The notes beneath the pieces were generated by a model, which had not been told where the DNA came from, made no database searches, and was given only the letters and a program-made list of their open reading frames with translations. DNA of 64,000 bases from ZC4RG30 sp046347045 (lineage in GTDB: Bacteria > Pseudomonadota > Gammaproteobacteria > Steroidobacterales > Steroidobacteraceae), in NCBI GenBank assembly GCA_046347045.1, contig JAXMGX010000007.1, positions 169,526 through 233,525 of the forward strand, in the 5' to 3' direction. Of this stretch, positions 9,036-17,270 are shown piece by piece. The position numbers and the translations under genes are program-made. Each line of letters starts with the position of its first letter. Within the stretch, counting starts at the first letter, position 1.

Positions 9036-9248
9036 TCAATGATGCTTGATCGCACCGGTTGGTGCCGCCGGGCGAGCGGGCGCGGCTGGGTGGCCGACCG
9101 CGCCGGCTTGCGTGGTAGCCGCTTGCGACGCGGGCCGGGTTCCGAAGTCCATCCAAACCACGAGGCTGGCCGTAGACAGCCACAGGCAGAAGAGCGCGCT
9201 CGAAAACAGCCCCGCCGCCATTCCCGCTATCTGTATTACCCGTGACAT
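9036..9248 (-). CDS. Small membrane protein of the YtrA operon (70 aa, unknown)
   Basis: 70-residue ORF with one strong membrane helix at about residues 5-32 and a Pro/Ala/Gly-rich tail ending in His-His. AAGGGG lies eight bases before the ATG. Its TGA touches the first codon of the GntR gene. I do not recognise a family. Position between the operator region and the repressor suggests a small accessory or sensing subunit of the transporter. Confidence 0.7.
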   Translation of the reverse strand: MSRVIQIAGMAAGLFSSALFCLWLSTASLVVWMDFGTRPASQAATTQAGAVGHPAAPARPAAPTGAIKHH

Positions 9249-9290
9249 ATTCCGGCCCCTTATCCTGCTGATTGTTTCTTTAGAGAACTA

Positions 9291-9428
9291 TTAGGCGCCC
9301 AGGACGACACTGCCGGTGAACACCACCGCCGTGCTGGCCATGAGAAAGAGCGTGGTGAAGAGCGCAGCCGCAAAGGCCAGGGCCTTCGAACCGGGGCTGG
9401 CGGCGAAGATGCTGTTGGTGGTTTCCAT
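9291..9428 (-). CDS. 45-aa small membrane protein, first gene of the YtrA operon
   Basis: Short ORF, ATG at 9428-9426 and TAA at 9293-9291. A very good ribosome-binding site, AAGGAGAT, ends four bases before the ATG, the clearest in this region. The protein starts METTNSIFAASPGSK and continues as one long hydrophobic segment (about residues 16-45, Leu/Phe/Val/Ala). It lies between the proposed operators and the 70-aa gene, in the operon direction. No family recognised. The strong ribosome-binding site, single TM helix and location support a real gene; homologs were not checked. Confidence 0.72.
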   Translation of the reverse strand: METTNSIFAASPGSKALAFAAALFTTLFLMASTAVVFTGSVVLGA

Positions 9429-9463
9429 GTCGATCTCCTTGTCTGGTTTGGCTGAGGTTTCGA

Positions 9464-9487
9464 GGTGGTTGAAGTTTCTGAACCACC
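9464..9487. promoter_or_regulatory. GGTG-N16-CACC palindrome, probable YtrA operator 2
   Basis: Bases 9464-9487 read GGTGGTT, ten bases, AACCACC: a perfect 7-bp inverted repeat with the spacing GGTG-N16-CACC that I recall being reported for Xanthomonas YtrA. It sits between the likely transcription start and the ribosome-binding site of the 45-aa gene. Confidence 0.7.
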
Positions 9488-9500
9488 CCTATACCTCAAT

Positions 9501-9524
9501 GGTGTTGTATTCAACTACACCACC
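9501..9524. promoter_or_regulatory. GGTG-N16-CACC palindrome, probable YtrA operator 1
   Basis: Second copy with the same GGTG-N16-CACC layout, 37 bp from the first (centre to centre). It covers the proposed -10 region of the minus-strand promoter, as expected for a repressor site. It also contains a 21-bp inverted repeat (9501-9521; 8-bp arms, one mismatch). Confidence 0.7.
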
Positions 9525-9537
9525 AAACCGCTGTCAA
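9509..9537 (-). promoter_or_regulatory. Promoter of the YtrA/ABC operon
   Basis: On the minus strand TTGACA (9537-9532, perfect -35) is followed after 17 bases by TTGAAT (9514-9509, 4/6 match to TATAAT). It overlaps operator 1. Transcription would run into the 45-aa gene and onward through gntR, the ABC genes and possibly the mla genes. Confidence 0.6.
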
Positions 9538-9633
9538 CAGCCCCAAGGCAAAAAAGTTGGCCGGTAGAATCCCACCCCCTCGAGGGGCTCTTTATCGGGC
9601 CCCGCCCGCGACCCGCCCGTTCCTGGAGACCCG

Positions 9634-10611
9634 ATGAAAAAGCCCGTTACCGTGACCATCACCGGCGCTGCCGGCCAGATCGGCTATGCCCTCGCCTTCC
9701 GCGTTGCTTCCGGCCAGCTCTTGGGCAATGACCAGCCCGTGAACCTGAACCTGCTCGAGATCACGCCGACGCTGCCGCAGCTCGCGGGCGTGGTGATGGA
9801 GCTCAATGACTGCGCCTTCCCGCTGCTGAACAAGGTCGTGGCCACCGACGATGCGAGGCTCGCCTTCAGGGATTCGCAGGTGGCGCTGCTGGTGGGTGCG
9901 CGGCCGCGCGGCCCCGGCATGGAACGCAAGGATCTGCTGCTGGCGAATGCGCAGATCTTCTCCGCGCAGGGCAAGGCGATGAACGAAGTCGCCGACCGCA
10001 ACATCAAGGTGCTGGTGGTGGGCAATCCCGCCAACACCAACGCGATGATCGCGCGCGCAAATGCGAAGGACCTGAACCCGCGCAATTTCACCGCGATGAC
10101 GCGCCTGGACCACAATCGCGCGCTGTCGCAGCTGGCGGAAAAGACCGGTACGCACACCACCGACATCCGCAAGCTCACCATCTGGGGCAATCATTCCTCC
10201 ACCCAGTATCCGGACCTGTCGCACGCCACGGTCGGCGGCAAGGCCGCGAAGTCGCTGGTGGACCAGAAGTGGATCGAAGAGACCTTCATCCCGGTGGTGC
10301 AGCAGCGCGGCGCGGCCATCATCAAGGCGCGCGGCGCTTCGTCGGCAGCGTCGGCGGCGGCCGCGGCCATCGATCACGTGCACACCTGGGTGAAGGGCAC
10401 GCCCGATGGCGACTGGGTGAGCATGGCGGTGCCGTCGGACGGCAGCTATGGCATCAAGGAAGGCGTGGTGTATTCGTATCCGGTCACGACGAAGAACGGC
10501 GAATACAGCATCGTGCAGGGATTGGCGGTGGATGAGTTCAGCCGCAAGCGCATGGATCTTTCCGACGCCGAGCTGCGCGAAGAGCGCGACGGCGTGAAAG
10601 ATCTGCTGTAA
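9634..10611 (+). CDS. mdh: Malate dehydrogenase
   Basis: 325 aa NAD-dependent malate dehydrogenase of the cytosolic/Xanthomonas-Burkholderia type (TCA cycle, malate to oxaloacetate). The N-terminal dinucleotide motif is TGAAGQIGY; VVGNPANTN, RLDHNRA and the catalytic WGNHSSTQYPD are present, along with the substrate-loop arginines around GARPRGPGMERK. CTGGAGA eight bases before the ATG is the ribosome-binding site. It diverges from the YtrA operon; a TAGAAT at 9565-9570 could be its -10, but no good -35 is seen. Confidence 0.97.
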   Translation: MKKPVTVTITGAAGQIGYALAFRVASGQLLGNDQPVNLNLLEITPTLPQLAGVVMELNDCAFPLLNKVVATDDARLAFRDSQVALLVGARPRGPGMERKDLLLANAQIFSAQGKAMNEVADRNIKVLVVGNPANTNAMIARANAKDLNPRNFTAMTRLDHNRALSQLAEKTGTHTTDIRKLTIWGNHSSTQYPDLSHATVGGKAAKSLVDQKWIEETFIPVVQQRGAAIIKARGASSAASAAAAAIDHVHTWVKGTPDGDWVSMAVPSDGSYGIKEGVVYSYPVTTKNGEYSIVQGLAVDEFSRKRMDLSDAELREERDGVKDLL

Positions 10612-10637
10612 CGCAACCTTTAACTCCGTGCCACAAC

Positions 10638-10662
10638 GCGGCGGCTCCTTCCGGGCCGCCGC
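10638..10662 (+). terminator. GC-rich hairpin after mdh
   Basis: An 8-bp perfect stem (10638-10645 with 10655-10662) and a 9-base loop between mdh and the M16 peptidase gene. There is no T-run, so it may be an attenuator or mRNA-stability hairpin rather than a terminator. Confidence 0.35.
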
Positions 10663-10677
10663 CATGACGAGGCCCCC

Positions 10678-13557
10678 ATGACCGGACGCATCCTTGCATC
10701 ACTCATCGTCATCGCGGGCCTCGCGCTCGGCGCCTGCCAGTCCAAGACCACCTCGGACGCCACCTCCGGGAGTACCAGCTCCGCCGGCGCTTCCGGCGCC
10801 ACGCCGCCTCCGGGCGGGCTCTCCATCCCGCCGCTGTCGCCGCAGACGCGGACGCTCGCCAACGGCCTGCGCGTCTACGCGCTGCGTGACCCCAACACCG
10901 CCAGTGTCTCGGTGGCCGTGTGGTACGACGTGGGTTCGAAGAACGATCCGGCGGGTCGCTCCGGTTTCGCGCATCTGTTCGAGCACCTGATGTTCAAGGC
11001 CACGGCCAACACGCCGCCCGAGACCTTCGATCGTTTCACCGAGGATGTGGGCGGCTTCAACAACGCCTCCACCGCCGACGACTACACCAACTATTTCGAA
11101 ACGGTGCCTGCCAACCACCTCGAGCGCATCCTCTGGGCCGAAGCCCAGCGCATGGGCTCGCTGGTGGTGGACGAGGCCTCGTTCCATTCCGAACGCCAGG
11201 TGGTGCAGGAGGAACTGCGCCAGCGCATATTGGCGTCGCCCTATGGCCGGTTGTTCGGCCTGTATTCGTCGCAGGCCAACTTCGACGTGCATCCCTATGG
11301 ACGGCCGGGCATCGGCTCCATCGAAGACCTCAACGCCGCCACGCTCGATGACGTGAAGGCCTTCCACGCCGCGTACTACCGGCCCGACAACGCGGTGCTG
11401 GTGGTTTCGGGCAACTTCGATCAGAAGCAGCTCGATGCCTGGGTGGACAAGTACTTCGGACCGCTGGTGTCGCCGAAGCGCCCCATCGCGCGCGTCACGG
11501 CGGTGGAGCCGGCGCGCGCCGCGCCGAAGTCGCTCACGGTGTATGCGCCGAATGTGCCGCTGCCGGCGGTGATGATCAGTTGGCCGGCGCCTGCGGCGTC
11601 CAGCCCCGATGTGGCCGCGTGGCAGATCCTCGACGCCATCCTGCAGCGCGGGCAGTCCTCGCGGCTGTACCAGTCGCTGGTGTACGAGCAGAAGCTGGCC
11701 GCGCAGGTCGGATCGATCATGGAGATCCGCCAGCAGCCCGGCGCCTATTCGCTGGTGGCCATCCTCTCGAACGGCAAGTCCGTCGACGAGGGCTTGAAGT
11801 CGCTGCAGGCCGAAGTGGCGAAGATGCGCGACACGCCGGTCAGCGCCGCGGAGCTGGATGAGGCACGCAACGAGTTGATCACCGCGGCGCTGGAGCAGCG
11901 CGAAACCACCGCCGGCCGCGCCGAAGACCTCGCCGACTCGGTAATCGTTTACGGCGATGCCAGGGCCTCGGACCGCATCCTGTCGCAGTTGCAGACCGTC
12001 ACCGCCGCCGATGTGCAGCGCGTGGCGCGCGCGCTGTTCGACGATGCGCATTCGGTGACCATCCGCTACCTGCCCGAGACGCCGGGCGCGAAAGGCGATG
12101 TCATCGCGGACTCGAAGTCCATCGTCACCGCGAAGATCGACATCCCGGCCAGCGAGATTCCCACCTTCGTGCTGGCGCCGGAAGACAAGCGCCAGCAGCC
12201 GCCGCCGCCCGGCCCGGCGATTGCCGCGAAGATTCCGCCGGCCACCGAAAAGACGCTGGCCAATGGCCTGCGCGTGATCGTGGCCAATCGCCCCGGACTG
12301 CCGCTGATGGCGGCGGACCTGCGCTTCTCGGCCGGCAGCGCGCTCGATCCAGCCGACCGCGCCGGACTTGCCTCGATGACGGCGGACATCGCCACGCGCG
12401 GCACCGCCACACGCTCCGCCACCGACATCGCACGGCAGATCGAAAGCCTGGGCGCCTCGCTGGGCGCATCGGCCGGCGCAGATGCATCGAGCGTGTCGGC
12501 GGCGACGCGCGCCGACAAGGCCGCGCCGGTGCTGGCCGTGATGGCCGATGTGGTGCAGCACCCCGCCTTCGCCAACGAGGAGATCCAGCGCGCGCGCCAG
12601 GAGGCGCTCGATGGCCTCCTGGTTTCGCTGCGCCAGCCCAACGCCGTGGGCGGCTATGCGATGACGCGCCGGCTGTTCGGCGCGGGCCCCTATGGCAAGA
12701 CGCCCTCGCCGCGCTCCATCGCTGCGCTGACCCAGAGCGACGCGGAGAAATTCCAGCAACAGTACTGGCGTCCCGACAATGCCGTGCTGGTGCTTGCGGG
12801 TGACATCACGCCCGAGGCGGGGATCAAGCTGGCGCAGGATGCGTTTGGCGCATGGCCCAAGCCCGCCTCGCCGTTGCCGCCGCCCGTCGCGCAGGGCGCG
12901 CCGGTGCCAGCGCAGCCGCCGCTCATCATCGACATGCCGAAGATCGGCCAGGCCGCCGTGCTGGTGGGTCGCGTGGGCCCCAGCCGCCTCGCGCCCGACT
13001 ACTTCCCCACGCTGCTTGCCAACAACGTGCTGGGCGGTGGCTACTCCGCGCGGCTCAATGCCGAAATCCGCATCCGCCGCGGGCTTTCCTATGGCGCGAA
13101 CTCGGGTCTCGCCTCGCGCAAGCTCGGCGGCCCCATCGTCGCTTCGGCGCAGACGCGCAACGATGCCGTGCCGCAGGTGGTGGAACTGATGTCGACCGAG
13201 CTCAAGCGCCTTGGCAGCGAGCCCATCACCGATGCGGAGCTGGCCAGCCGCAAGGCCGTGCTCATCGGCGGCTTCGGCCGCTCGGTGGAAACCACCGGCG
13301 GCCTGGCCAGCCAGCTCTCGTCGCTGGCGCAGTTCGGTCTGCCGCTGGACAACCTGCAGCGCTATGCCGGCGACATTTCCGCCGTCACGCCGCAGCAGGT
13401 GACCGCGGCCGCGCGCGAGCACTTCGATCCCGGCGACGCCGCCGTGGTGGTGGTGGGCGACGCCGCGGCATTTGGTGCAAAACTCAAGGCGCAGTATCCG
13501 CGCATCGAACGCATCGCCATCGACAAGCTGAACCTCGACAGCCCGACGCTGCACTGA
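10678..13557 (+). CDS. M16 family zinc peptidase lipoprotein, two fused M16 halves
   Basis: 959 aa. The N-terminal signal peptide ends in the lipobox LGAC, so it is probably a periplasmic or outer-membrane lipoprotein. The first M16 half carries the inverted zinc motif H99-L-F-E-H103 with a downstream glutamate at 178/179. The second half (about residue 520 on) keeps the fold but not HxxEH, and should act as the substrate-clamp half, as is normal for fused pitrilysin-like proteins. The GLSYGANSGL string near the end is typical of the second domain. It likely degrades peptides in the periplasm. Confidence 0.94.
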   Translation: MTGRILASLIVIAGLALGACQSKTTSDATSGSTSSAGASGATPPPGGLSIPPLSPQTRTLANGLRVYALRDPNTASVSVAVWYDVGSKNDPAGRSGFAHLFEHLMFKATANTPPETFDRFTEDVGGFNNASTADDYTNYFETVPANHLERILWAEAQRMGSLVVDEASFHSERQVVQEELRQRILASPYGRLFGLYSSQANFDVHPYGRPGIGSIEDLNAATLDDVKAFHAAYYRPDNAVLVVSGNFDQKQLDAWVDKYFGPLVSPKRPIARVTAVEPARAAPKSLTVYAPNVPLPAVMISWPAPAASSPDVAAWQILDAILQRGQSSRLYQSLVYEQKLAAQVGSIMEIRQQPGAYSLVAILSNGKSVDEGLKSLQAEVAKMRDTPVSAAELDEARNELITAALEQRETTAGRAEDLADSVIVYGDARASDRILSQLQTVTAADVQRVARALFDDAHSVTIRYLPETPGAKGDVIADSKSIVTAKIDIPASEIPTFVLAPEDKRQQPPPPGPAIAAKIPPATEKTLANGLRVIVANRPGLPLMAADLRFSAGSALDPADRAGLASMTADIATRGTATRSATDIARQIESLGASLGASAGADASSVSAATRADKAAPVLAVMADVVQHPAFANEEIQRARQEALDGLLVSLRQPNAVGGYAMTRRLFGAGPYGKTPSPRSIAALTQSDAEKFQQQYWRPDNAVLVLAGDITPEAGIKLAQDAFGAWPKPASPLPPPVAQGAPVPAQPPLIIDMPKIGQAAVLVGRVGPSRLAPDYFPTLLANNVLGGGYSARLNAEIRIRRGLSYGANSGLASRKLGGPIVASAQTRNDAVPQVVELMSTELKRLGSEPITDAELASRKAVLIGGFGRSVETTGGLASQLSSLAQFGLPLDNLQRYAGDISAVTPQQVTAAAREHFDPGDAAVVVVGDAAAFGAKLKAQYPRIERIAIDKLNLDSPTLH

Positions 13558-13576
13558 AGCGGCGGGTCAGTCGCCG

Positions 13577-14416
13577 ATGAGCGAATGGGTGGATTTCTGC
13601 CTGTATTCGCTGCAGGCGGTGCTGCTGTGGATTGCCCTGCCACGCTGCGGATCGCGCTTCCTGCGACCGGCATTCGAGCGCGCCTCCGCCACCGATGGCG
13701 CGCCGCCGGGCAGACATGCGACGGGCGGCGCGTGGATGCCTGCCCTGCAAGTCTGGGGCGTGCTCAGCTTGATGGCGTTGCTGGCCTGCCGGCTCGGACG
13801 GGTTCCGCCGCCGCTGTCCGCCGACCGCCTTCACCTCGTGGGCTGGGAGGCGCTCCTGAAAACCAGCAATGTCATGCTCGTCCTCGGCGCATTGCCCTCG
13901 ATTCTCGGCGCGCGCGCGTTGCTGCGCCGGCTGAAGTCACTGGATCACGCCGGCAGCGGTGAACCTGCCCTGCTTCGCTCGCGAGATGATTTCCTGCCGC
14001 GGAGCACGCAATACCTGGTGTATGCCCTGACCCTGGCATCGCTCGTGGCGGGGCCTGCTGCCGAGCTGGCCTGGCCCCTGCGTGTGCAGGGCGCGTGGGG
14101 AAACTCCCTCACCGGCCTCGCCATGGCGCTGCTGCTGTTCGTTGCCGCTGCGGGCAGCCTGATGCGTGCGCCGAACGCCATGGACCTCGCGCTGGGCGAG
14201 GACTACCGCCGGCTGGAGATCCGCGCCTGCTACCTGCTGATGGGCTGCCTCGCGCTGCTGCAACTGGGCGGGCTCGCGCTGGAACTGGCGGGCGCCAGCT
14301 CCCGGCGCCATGTCGCGCTGCTGATCTCGACCTTCGTGTCGATCACGCTCGCCGGATTCGCGCTGCTGCTGCACGCCCCCAACGAAAAAGGGCCGGCTGT
14401 TTCCAGCCGGCCCTGA
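13577..14416 (+). CDS. Unknown polytopic membrane protein
   Basis: 279 aa with about seven hydrophobic segments (roughly residues 6-22, 56-72, 94-115, 134-152, 166-186, 207-229, 236-255). I do not recognise a family and see no catalytic motif. It begins 19 bases after the M16 peptidase stop, so may be co-transcribed. Its last codons lie inside the hairpin that terminates the convergent TonB-receptor gene, so the two genes end within 40 bases of each other. Confidence 0.75.
   Translation: MSEWVDFCLYSLQAVLLWIALPRCGSRFLRPAFERASATDGAPPGRHATGGAWMPALQVWGVLSLMALLACRLGRVPPPLSADRLHLVGWEALLKTSNVMLVLGALPSILGARALLRRLKSLDHAGSGEPALLRSRDDFLPRSTQYLVYALTLASLVAGPAAELAWPLRVQGAWGNSLTGLAMALLLFVAAAGSLMRAPNAMDLALGEDYRRLEIRACYLLMGCLALLQLGGLALELAGASSRRHVALLISTFVSITLAGFALLLHAPNEKGPAVSSRP
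14385..14413 (-). terminator. Rho-independent terminator of the TonB receptor gene
   Basis: Perfect 10-bp stem (14390-14399 with 14404-14413), 4-base loop, followed on the minus strand by TTTTT (14389-14385). This is the best intrinsic terminator in the window. It overlaps the 3' end of the convergent membrane-protein gene. Confidence 0.88.
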
Positions 14417-14424
14417 CGTCAAGT

Positions 14425-14445
14425 GCTCCGGCTCGAAGCCGGAGC
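14425..14445 (-). terminator. Second hairpin just after the TonB receptor stop
   Basis: Perfect 9-bp inverted repeat with a 3-base loop, eight bases beyond the receptor stop codon and before the main terminator. It lacks a T-run; it may back up termination or protect the 3' end. Confidence 0.5.
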
Positions 14446-14452
14446 CCGTCTA

Positions 14453-16990
14453 TCAGAACTTGCGTTCCACCGACACCGAGAACGTGCGCGGCAGCCCGGG
14501 CACGCCCGTGACTTCACCGAGCGAGGACGTGATGTCGCTCTTCGACATGAAGTAGTACTTGTCGAAGAGGTTCTGGGCCTCGAGCGATACCTTCCAGTCA
14601 TCATTCCTGGACCAGCTGATCCGGGCATTGGTGAGGAAGCGGCCGTCGATCTTGCCCCAGGAGCTGTTCTCCGCGTTCGTGTACAGCTTGCCCTGGTATG
14701 AACCATCCAGACGGAAGCTGATCTTGCCGTTTTCGAGCGGATGGTCGTACTGGCCACCGATCGCGTACGCCAGCTTCGGCGTGAACGGCGTGATGCCATT
14801 CGTCGGGATGCTGGTGGCAATGACATCGTTGGGAGCCGGCAGGTCCGTCAGCTTGACCAGGACGCCATTGCGGCTGGGCGAGGTGTACTTGAAGTCCAGG
14901 TAGCTCGCGCTGACGTCGAACGACAGTCCCTCCACCGGATAGATCGAGGCCTCAAGCTCGGCGCCCTTGACGTCCGCTGCACCGATGTTGTCGGGTCGCA
15001 GGCACGGCGTGGGCAGCACGGATTCGCGGCATACGGTCTTGCCGAGGATGATGTCCTTGTACTTGTTGAGGAACACGGCGCCATTCAGACGGACGTGGCG
15101 ATCGAGGAAGTCGGACTTGAAGCCGGCCTCATACGTCGTGAGCGTCTCGGGGTTGAACGGCAGGCGCTGGTCGGCCACGAAGGGACGCGGATTCACGCCG
15201 CCACCCTTGAAGCCGGTCGACACCGACGCATAGCCCATGAACGAGTCGGTGAACTTGTAGTCACCCACCACCCGCCAGTCCCAACGATCGCCGCGGAAGC
15301 TGCCGGTGATGCCATAGATGCCGGCCAGCAGGCAGTTGGGCTGCGTGAACAGCGCGCAACCACCGGGAGCCGCATTGGGAATGGTCTGGTCGGGGTTCGA
15401 CCGGTAGTAGGTGTAGTCCTTCGCGTCCTTGGTGTAGCGCAGGCCGCCGGTGAAGCTCAGCTTGTCGAGCGGATGGACCGTCGCGGTGGCAAATGCCGCC
15501 TTGGTGTTGCTCGGCGTGCTGTCCGGACCATGCAGGAAGTCGATGGTCGCGGGCGCCACGTAGTTCAGGTCGACGCGCGCGGTGTAGGTGCCCTTCTGCT
15601 TCAGGTAGAAGGCGCCCACCGTACCTTCGATGAAGCCGCCGGCGGACTTCAGGTTCAGGCGCAGTTCCGACGTGAACGCGTGGTGGTTCAGCTCGTTGTC
15701 GAGCTGGGCAACCGGCAGCGGCGTCGCATCCTGATCCTGACCGAACTTAGAGGTGTACTTGCGATACGACCCGATGTACACCAGCTGCGCGTTGTCGTTG
15801 ATGTCGTAGTTCAGCGTGCCGCTGAAGCCGGAGCCCTGGAAGTTGGTCTGCGGAACCGCGAAATACGGCTTGTAGGGCGCCTGCGTGGTCGGTGCCATGC
15901 CGTCGAGGAAGTTCGAGTAGCTGACGAAACGCGGATCCCAGCCCAGCAGATTGCCGCCGGTATCGCAGCTGTACCGACCGGCAGGAACGAAGGCGCAGGA
16001 CATGTTGACCGGCTGCCCGTTCTTGCCCTTCAACCACGGATTCGCATAGGTCGGCGGCGGGAACGAGGAAAGCGAGCTCGAAGCGCCCACCGAGGTCGGA
16101 TCGAAAACGGTGCCGCCCGGAGCGATCTTGCCTGCCGCGATCAACACGGTCGGAATGGCTTCCGATCTTTCACGCGTGTAGTCGGTGGTCAGGTTGATCT
16201 CGAGCTGGTCATTGGGCGTGAACCGCAGGGCGGCGCGGCCGGCAATGATGTTCTGGCCGCCCATGGTCTGGTAGTCGGCATTGTCACGGCCCCGCGTGTT
16301 GGTCGCGGGAACGTTCGAATTCGGATGCGTCTGACCATAGTCGAGCATGGCCACATAGCCGTCCTTGCCGCGGCTCATGCCCGAAACGCGCACCGCCACC
16401 GTGTCACTCAACTTGAAGTCGGCCATGCCGCGCACGGTGAGCTCGTTGTACGACCCATACGACAGGCGCACGGAGCCCGTGTCATCGCCCTTCGGCTTGG
16501 CGCTGAACAGCTTGATCGCACCGCCGATGGCGTTCTTGCCGGCCAGCGTGCCCTGCGGGCCGCGCAGGATCTCGATGCGGTCGAGGTCGATGAGTTCAAG
16601 CAGCGAGCTGGACAGCGTCGGGATGTACACATCATCCACGTACACGCCGACGCCCGGATCGAGCGCGTAGTTGAAGTCGGTCTGGCCGACGCCGCGGATG
16701 AAGGCGATGAGGCCCGAGCCGCCGTTCTGCGGCTGCGGACGCAGCGAGACGTTCGGCGCCTGCGCGGCGACCTGCGCGATGTTCGTCTGCCCGCGCACTT
16801 CCAGCATCGCGGCGTTTACCGCCGTGATCGCGATCGGCGTGTCCTGCAGTTTCTGTTCGCGGAACTGGGCGGTGACGACAATCTCTTCCAGTACGTCGGC
16901 CGGCGTATCGGCGGCAATCACCGTGTTGGACATGGCCAGTGCTGCACTGACGGCAGCGGCTACCCGCCAGACATTACTTCTTTGATTCAC
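14453..16990 (-). CDS. TonB-dependent outer-membrane receptor
   Basis: 845 aa. Signal peptide (about residues 1-26), a TonB-box-like EEIVVTA, the plug domain (DTPIAITAVNA..., then RGPQGTLAGKNAIGGAI), then a 22-strand barrel ending in the aromatic C-terminus VSVERKF. The plug style is that of catabolic receptors abundant in Caulobacter, sphingomonads and Steroidobacteraceae, not the siderophore type. The start is GTG at 16990, with AAGGGGGA as ribosome-binding site. With the exported carboxylesterase upstream it may import an ester-containing carbon source; the substrate is not evident. Confidence 0.95.
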   Translation of the reverse strand: MNQRSNVWRVAAAVSAALAMSNTVIAADTPADVLEEIVVTAQFREQKLQDTPIAITAVNAAMLEVRGQTNIAQVAAQAPNVSLRPQPQNGGSGLIAFIRGVGQTDFNYALDPGVGVYVDDVYIPTLSSSLLELIDLDRIEILRGPQGTLAGKNAIGGAIKLFSAKPKGDDTGSVRLSYGSYNELTVRGMADFKLSDTVAVRVSGMSRGKDGYVAMLDYGQTHPNSNVPATNTRGRDNADYQTMGGQNIIAGRAALRFTPNDQLEINLTTDYTRERSEAIPTVLIAAGKIAPGGTVFDPTSVGASSSLSSFPPPTYANPWLKGKNGQPVNMSCAFVPAGRYSCDTGGNLLGWDPRFVSYSNFLDGMAPTTQAPYKPYFAVPQTNFQGSGFSGTLNYDINDNAQLVYIGSYRKYTSKFGQDQDATPLPVAQLDNELNHHAFTSELRLNLKSAGGFIEGTVGAFYLKQKGTYTARVDLNYVAPATIDFLHGPDSTPSNTKAAFATATVHPLDKLSFTGGLRYTKDAKDYTYYRSNPDQTIPNAAPGGCALFTQPNCLLAGIYGITGSFRGDRWDWRVVGDYKFTDSFMGYASVSTGFKGGGVNPRPFVADQRLPFNPETLTTYEAGFKSDFLDRHVRLNGAVFLNKYKDIILGKTVCRESVLPTPCLRPDNIGAADVKGAELEASIYPVEGLSFDVSASYLDFKYTSPSRNGVLVKLTDLPAPNDVIATSIPTNGITPFTPKLAYAIGGQYDHPLENGKISFRLDGSYQGKLYTNAENSSWGKIDGRFLTNARISWSRNDDWKVSLEAQNLFDKYYFMSKSDITSSLGEVTGVPGLPRTFSVSVERKF

Positions 16991-17058
16991 GCGTCCCCCT
17001 TGGACGAAAGGTTTTTGAATGGGCTTTTCGGGAAATGAAAAATGGAGTCCCCGCTTGG

Positions 17059-17088
17059 AGTATAGGGGGACGCAACAAATGTGGCCAA
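17059..17088 (-). promoter_or_regulatory. Probable promoter of the TonB receptor gene
   Basis: Minus strand TTGGCC (17088-17083), 18-base spacer, TATACT (17064-17059). It gives a leader of about 65 bases. The gene-free stretch 16991-17270 otherwise shows no recognisable element. Confidence 0.5.
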
Positions 17089-17270
17089 GATGTCACTAGC
17101 CCGTGATGCGGGGGAAAAGCAGGCGATAACTGACGCGGCAGCAGCAAGTCATGAACGCGAAGCGCAATCAGTGAGACGCCACGGATCGAAATGCCGCCCT
17201 CCCGGGCAAGGCGCGTGGACGTGGCCGGAACACCAACGCCCGGAAAGTTACAGCGGTGTAATGATCGCGG

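Noticed and set aside
10699..13554. 951-aa open frame antisense to the M16 peptidase
   Set aside because: A high-GC shadow frame: no signal, domain or ribosome-binding site; composition rich in Arg/His/Gly. Similar long antisense frames at 22152-24767, 29414-32281 and 46682-49162 were rejected for the same reason.
12241..13557. Loss of HxxEH in the second M16 half as a defect
   Set aside because: Normal for fused M16 proteins, where only one half is catalytic.
16979..17073. CGTCCCCCT upstream can pair with the AGGGGGACG that contains the TonB receptor ribosome-binding site
   Set aside because: The best -10 (17064-17059) lies downstream of the first arm, so that arm would not be in the mRNA.
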